Both the position numbers and the translations under genes were made by a program. A stretch of 64,000 bases of DNA, taken from positions 62,001 to 126,000 of the forward strand of contig NZ_VKDC01000016.1 of NCBI RefSeq assembly GCF_007097395.1, in the 5' to 3' direction. Position 1 is the stretch's first letter; every line of letters starts with the position of its first letter. The notes below the pieces were generated by a model that saw nothing but the letters and a program-made list of their open reading frames with translations, did not search any database and had not been told where the DNA came from. Shown one piece after another: positions 61,739 through 64,000 of this stretch. Source of the stretch: Fulvivirga sp. M361 (GTDB lineage: Bacteria; Bacteroidota; Bacteroidia; Cytophagales; Cyclobacteriaceae).

Positions 61739-64000
61739 ATGAAGAACTTTTTACTCATTAGTTTTTTGCTGACTTCATCCCTGATTTTTGACAGGGTGCT
61801 GGCGCAGGAAAGAACCGTTGCCGGTAAGGTAACATCTCAAGCAGATGGGGAGGCACTGCCAGGTGTTAATGTCGTTTTAAAAGGCACCTCCGTAGGGACC
61901 GTTACAGATATTGAGGGTAATTATACGATAAACATACCCGATGCTAACGGAATATTGGTTTTCTCATTCATTGGATTGGTATCTCAGGAAGTGGAAGTAG
62001 CATCACGAGCCGTAATTGACTTACAGATGGCACAGGATGTAACGGAACTCAGTGAGGTTTTGGTCACTGCCGTAGGTATTCAAAGAAAAACAAAGGCGCT
62101 GGGTTATTCTGTTGAAAATATTGGAGCGGATCAGGTACAGCAAATTTCTGAACCAGATGCGGTAAGAGCGTTACAGGGTAAAGTCCCGGGTGTATATATA
62201 GCCGGTTCTAATGGGGCTCCGGGGAGTGCTACCCGAATAACTATAAGAGGAAATGCGTCACTGTTGAACAGTAACCTGCCACTTTTTGTAGTGGACGGTA
62301 TACCATTTGATAATCAGGAGTTCAACATTGGAGGAAGGTTAGCTAATGGCGCACCTTATTCGAACAGGATTGCTGACTTGGATCCTAATAACATCGAGTC
62401 CATGACCGTGTTAAAAGGAGGTGCAGCAGCTGCTTTATATGGCTCACGTGCTGCTAATGGTGTAGTGGTAGTTACTACCAAATCAGGCTCATCACGAAAT
62501 AGTAAGAAAGGCCTGGAGGTGATACTTAATAGCTCTTATTCTTTTGAAGAGATCGCTAACCTTCCGGATTACCAGAATACTTATGGTGCCGGTGTTGACT
62601 TCACCTATGGTAATGTGAATGGTTCCTGGGGGCCACGTTTTAGTGAACGTGATTCTATACCTCATTGGTACGGTTTCGGTCAGAATGGTTTTCAGAATGC
62701 ATTTCCACAATTTACAGTCTTTGATGATGACGGTAATCCTGTACGTGCAGTGAATATACCTTATGTCGCGCAGCCTGATAATGTCAAGGATTTCCTGAAT
62801 AGAGGAAGCCTGTTTGAAAACTCTGTGACAATTTCCGGAGGTAATGAAGTGGCTAATATCACTGCCGTGGCTTCCAGACTACAGCAAGAAGGTATTATAC
62901 CTAACTCAGAGTTTAACAGGACTAACCTTAGCATAGGCGGTAATACGGTTTTAGCAAATAAACTCATTTTAGGAGGTTCACTGAGTTATGTTAAAACAGA
63001 AACCAAAGGACCTCCTATAAACGGAAATGCTGTGGGTACCACTTCTATCACCTCCAGGTTACTTTGGATGAACAGGACCTGGCCAATTAACGATTTCAAT
63101 TTGCTGCCCGCGGTCAACCCTGTCACCGGAGGTAGTGTTTTCGCCAGCCCTACCATAGACAACCCTTACTGGCTGACGGATAATGCTGTTTTTGATAGTG
63201 AAGTCAATAGAGTGGTTGCTAATATGAGTCTTACCTATGATCTGCTTGACTGGATCACGTTAAGTTATAAAATAGGGATCAACACTTATACTGATCGCAG
63301 GGTTCAGGCGTTGAACTCCGGATCAGTGGTATCACCATTGGGCTTTGCGAATACAGATGACATTACAAACGAAGAGATCGAATCCAATTTTCTTGTTACA
63401 CTAAGCAGAGATATCAATGAAGATCTGGACTTTACTGCGGTAGTTGGACACAATATCAATCAGAGAACGAATAACCGGCAGTCGGTAAATGGCACCGGAA
63501 TTGTATCCAGCGGAATTTTTGATCTTGACAATACAAGTGCTGTAGTACCCAATGGAGGTACTTTTCAACGCAGAAGGCTATTCGGAGTATTTGCCGATGT
63601 GAGTTTAGGCTATAAAAACTTTTTATTCTTAAACATGTCCGGTAGAAATGATTGGTCTTCCACCTTGCCGGAAGACAACCGAAGTTTCTTCTATCCTGCG
63701 GTTAGTTCGTCTTTTGTATTTACAGATGCCTTTAAAATACAGAGTAAGATACTCACTTCTGGTAAATTGAGGGCGGGTTGGTCCAAAGTTGGTAATGACG
63801 CCCTTCCTTATCTGTTAAGTCCTACTTTTGGTGCAAACCCTACGTTTGGAACAAATTCAGAAACTACTTCCTTCCCATTTTTAGGAATTCCGGGGGCTTC
63901 TGAAGGTGATAATACCACCCTGGAAAATAATTCCTTGGGTGATCCCAACCTGACACCGGAATTTACTACAGAGATTGAGCTTGGTTTTGCTTTGCAACTT
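61739..64000 (+). CDS. SusC/RagA-type TonB-linked outer-membrane receptor (partial)
   Basis: The frame is open from the ATG at 61739 to the window end (754 codons). A signal peptide (MKNFLLISFLLTSSLIFDRV, LAQ) leads to a carboxypeptidase-like CarbopepD_reg domain (VAGKVTSQADGEALPGVNVV, about 25-100), the TonB plug (RALQGKVPGVYIAGSNGAPG, SATRITIRGNASL, LFVVDGIPFD) and the early barrel. The plug has the VLKGGAAAALYGSRAANGVV motif of SusC-like transporters. These import oligosaccharides or peptides with a SusD partner, expected just outside the window. The preceding sensor kinase is a plausible regulator. Confidence 0.95.
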   Translation, partial: MKNFLLISFLLTSSLIFDRVLAQERTVAGKVTSQADGEALPGVNVVLKGTSVGTVTDIEGNYTINIPDANGILVFSFIGLVSQEVEVASRAVIDLQMAQDVTELSEVLVTAVGIQRKTKALGYSVENIGADQVQQISEPDAVRALQGKVPGVYIAGSNGAPGSATRITIRGNASLLNSNLPLFVVDGIPFDNQEFNIGGRLANGAPYSNRIADLDPNNIESMTVLKGGAAAALYGSRAANGVVVVTTKSGSSRNSKKGLEVILNSSYSFEEIANLPDYQNTYGAGVDFTYGNVNGSWGPRFSERDSIPHWYGFGQNGFQNAFPQFTVFDDDGNPVRAVNIPYVAQPDNVKDFLNRGSLFENSVTISGGNEVANITAVASRLQQEGIIPNSEFNRTNLSIGGNTVLANKLILGGSLSYVKTETKGPPINGNAVGTTSITSRLLWMNRTWPINDFNLLPAVNPVTGGSVFASPTIDNPYWLTDNAVFDSEVNRVVANMSLTYDLLDWITLSYKIGINTYTDRRVQALNSGSVVSPLGFANTDDITNEEIESNFLVTLSRDINEDLDFTAVVGHNINQRTNNRQSVNGTGIVSSGIFDLDNTSAVVPNGGTFQRRRLFGVFADVSLGYKNFLFLNMSGRNDWSSTLPEDNRSFFYPAVSSSFVFTDAFKIQSKILTSGKLRAGWSKVGNDALPYLLSPTFGANPTFGTNSETTSFPFLGIPGASEGDNTTLENNSLGDPNLTPEFTTEIELGFALQL

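Overview
This window comes from a Bacteroidota chromosome, most likely the order Cytophagales (a Fulvivirga-like marine gliding bacterium is my guess, not shown). The evidence is a type IX secretion pair (PorV-like and C25 PorU-like), a gliding-motility-type C-terminal sorting domain, a SusC/RagA TonB-linked receptor, a three-subunit Bacillus/Bacteroidota-type succinate dehydrogenase, Reg_prop/Y_Y_Y sensor kinases, a lack of Shine-Dalgarno sequences and several promoter elements matching the Bacteroidota -7 consensus TAnnTTTG. No tRNA, rRNA, CRISPR array, insertion sequence or phage gene was seen; the region looks like ordinary chromosome.

Layout. 1-7,800: a DUF3667 zinc-ribbon membrane protein, an outer-membrane protein, an OsmC-like protein diverging from apt, a multi-PAS histidine kinase with a single-domain response regulator, and a stand-alone Lon substrate-binding domain protein. 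7,900-16,100: fused acyl-CoA mutase IcmF, a membrane-anchored patatin-like lipase coupled to a THUMP rRNA methyltransferase, a lipoprotein and a TM2-domain protein. 16,100-23,200: a tightly overlapped minus-strand operon (LolA-like protein, cysteine-less YidD-like protein, two TPR membrane proteins, secreted protein), then sdhCAB. 23,200-31,600: a Ste24-like protease, YfhO membrane protein, a roughly 1 kb gene-poor stretch with a small membrane ORF, ffh, an SRPBCC protein and pdhB. 31,700-41,500: OmpA/TPR lipoprotein, small PspC protein, glycosyltransferase, YbaB, a T9SS-sorted protein, hisS, a Lys/Ala-rich basic protein, phosphoesterase, thioredoxin-like protein and a universal stress protein. 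41,700-47,400: two convergent ECF sigma/anti-sigma loci, one ending in a DUF4097 protein, the other in two duplicated outer-membrane proteins. 47,400-51,700: an oxidoreductase and a PadR/PspC envelope-stress operon. 51,700-64,000: PorV2-like/PorU2-like pair, a large two-component sensor with its LuxR-type regulator, and a SusC-like receptor that runs off the end.

Most genes fall into two themes. One is central metabolism and protein handling (SDH, pyruvate dehydrogenase beta, IcmF, hisS, ffh, apt). The other is the cell envelope: protein insertion and export, stress sensing through ECF, PadR and PspC, and outer-membrane proteins. The most unusual candidate is the operon at 16,170-19,567. It appears to keep the gene neighbourhood of a Bacteroidota YidD membrane-insertion factor while the YidD-like protein itself has lost the family's cysteines.
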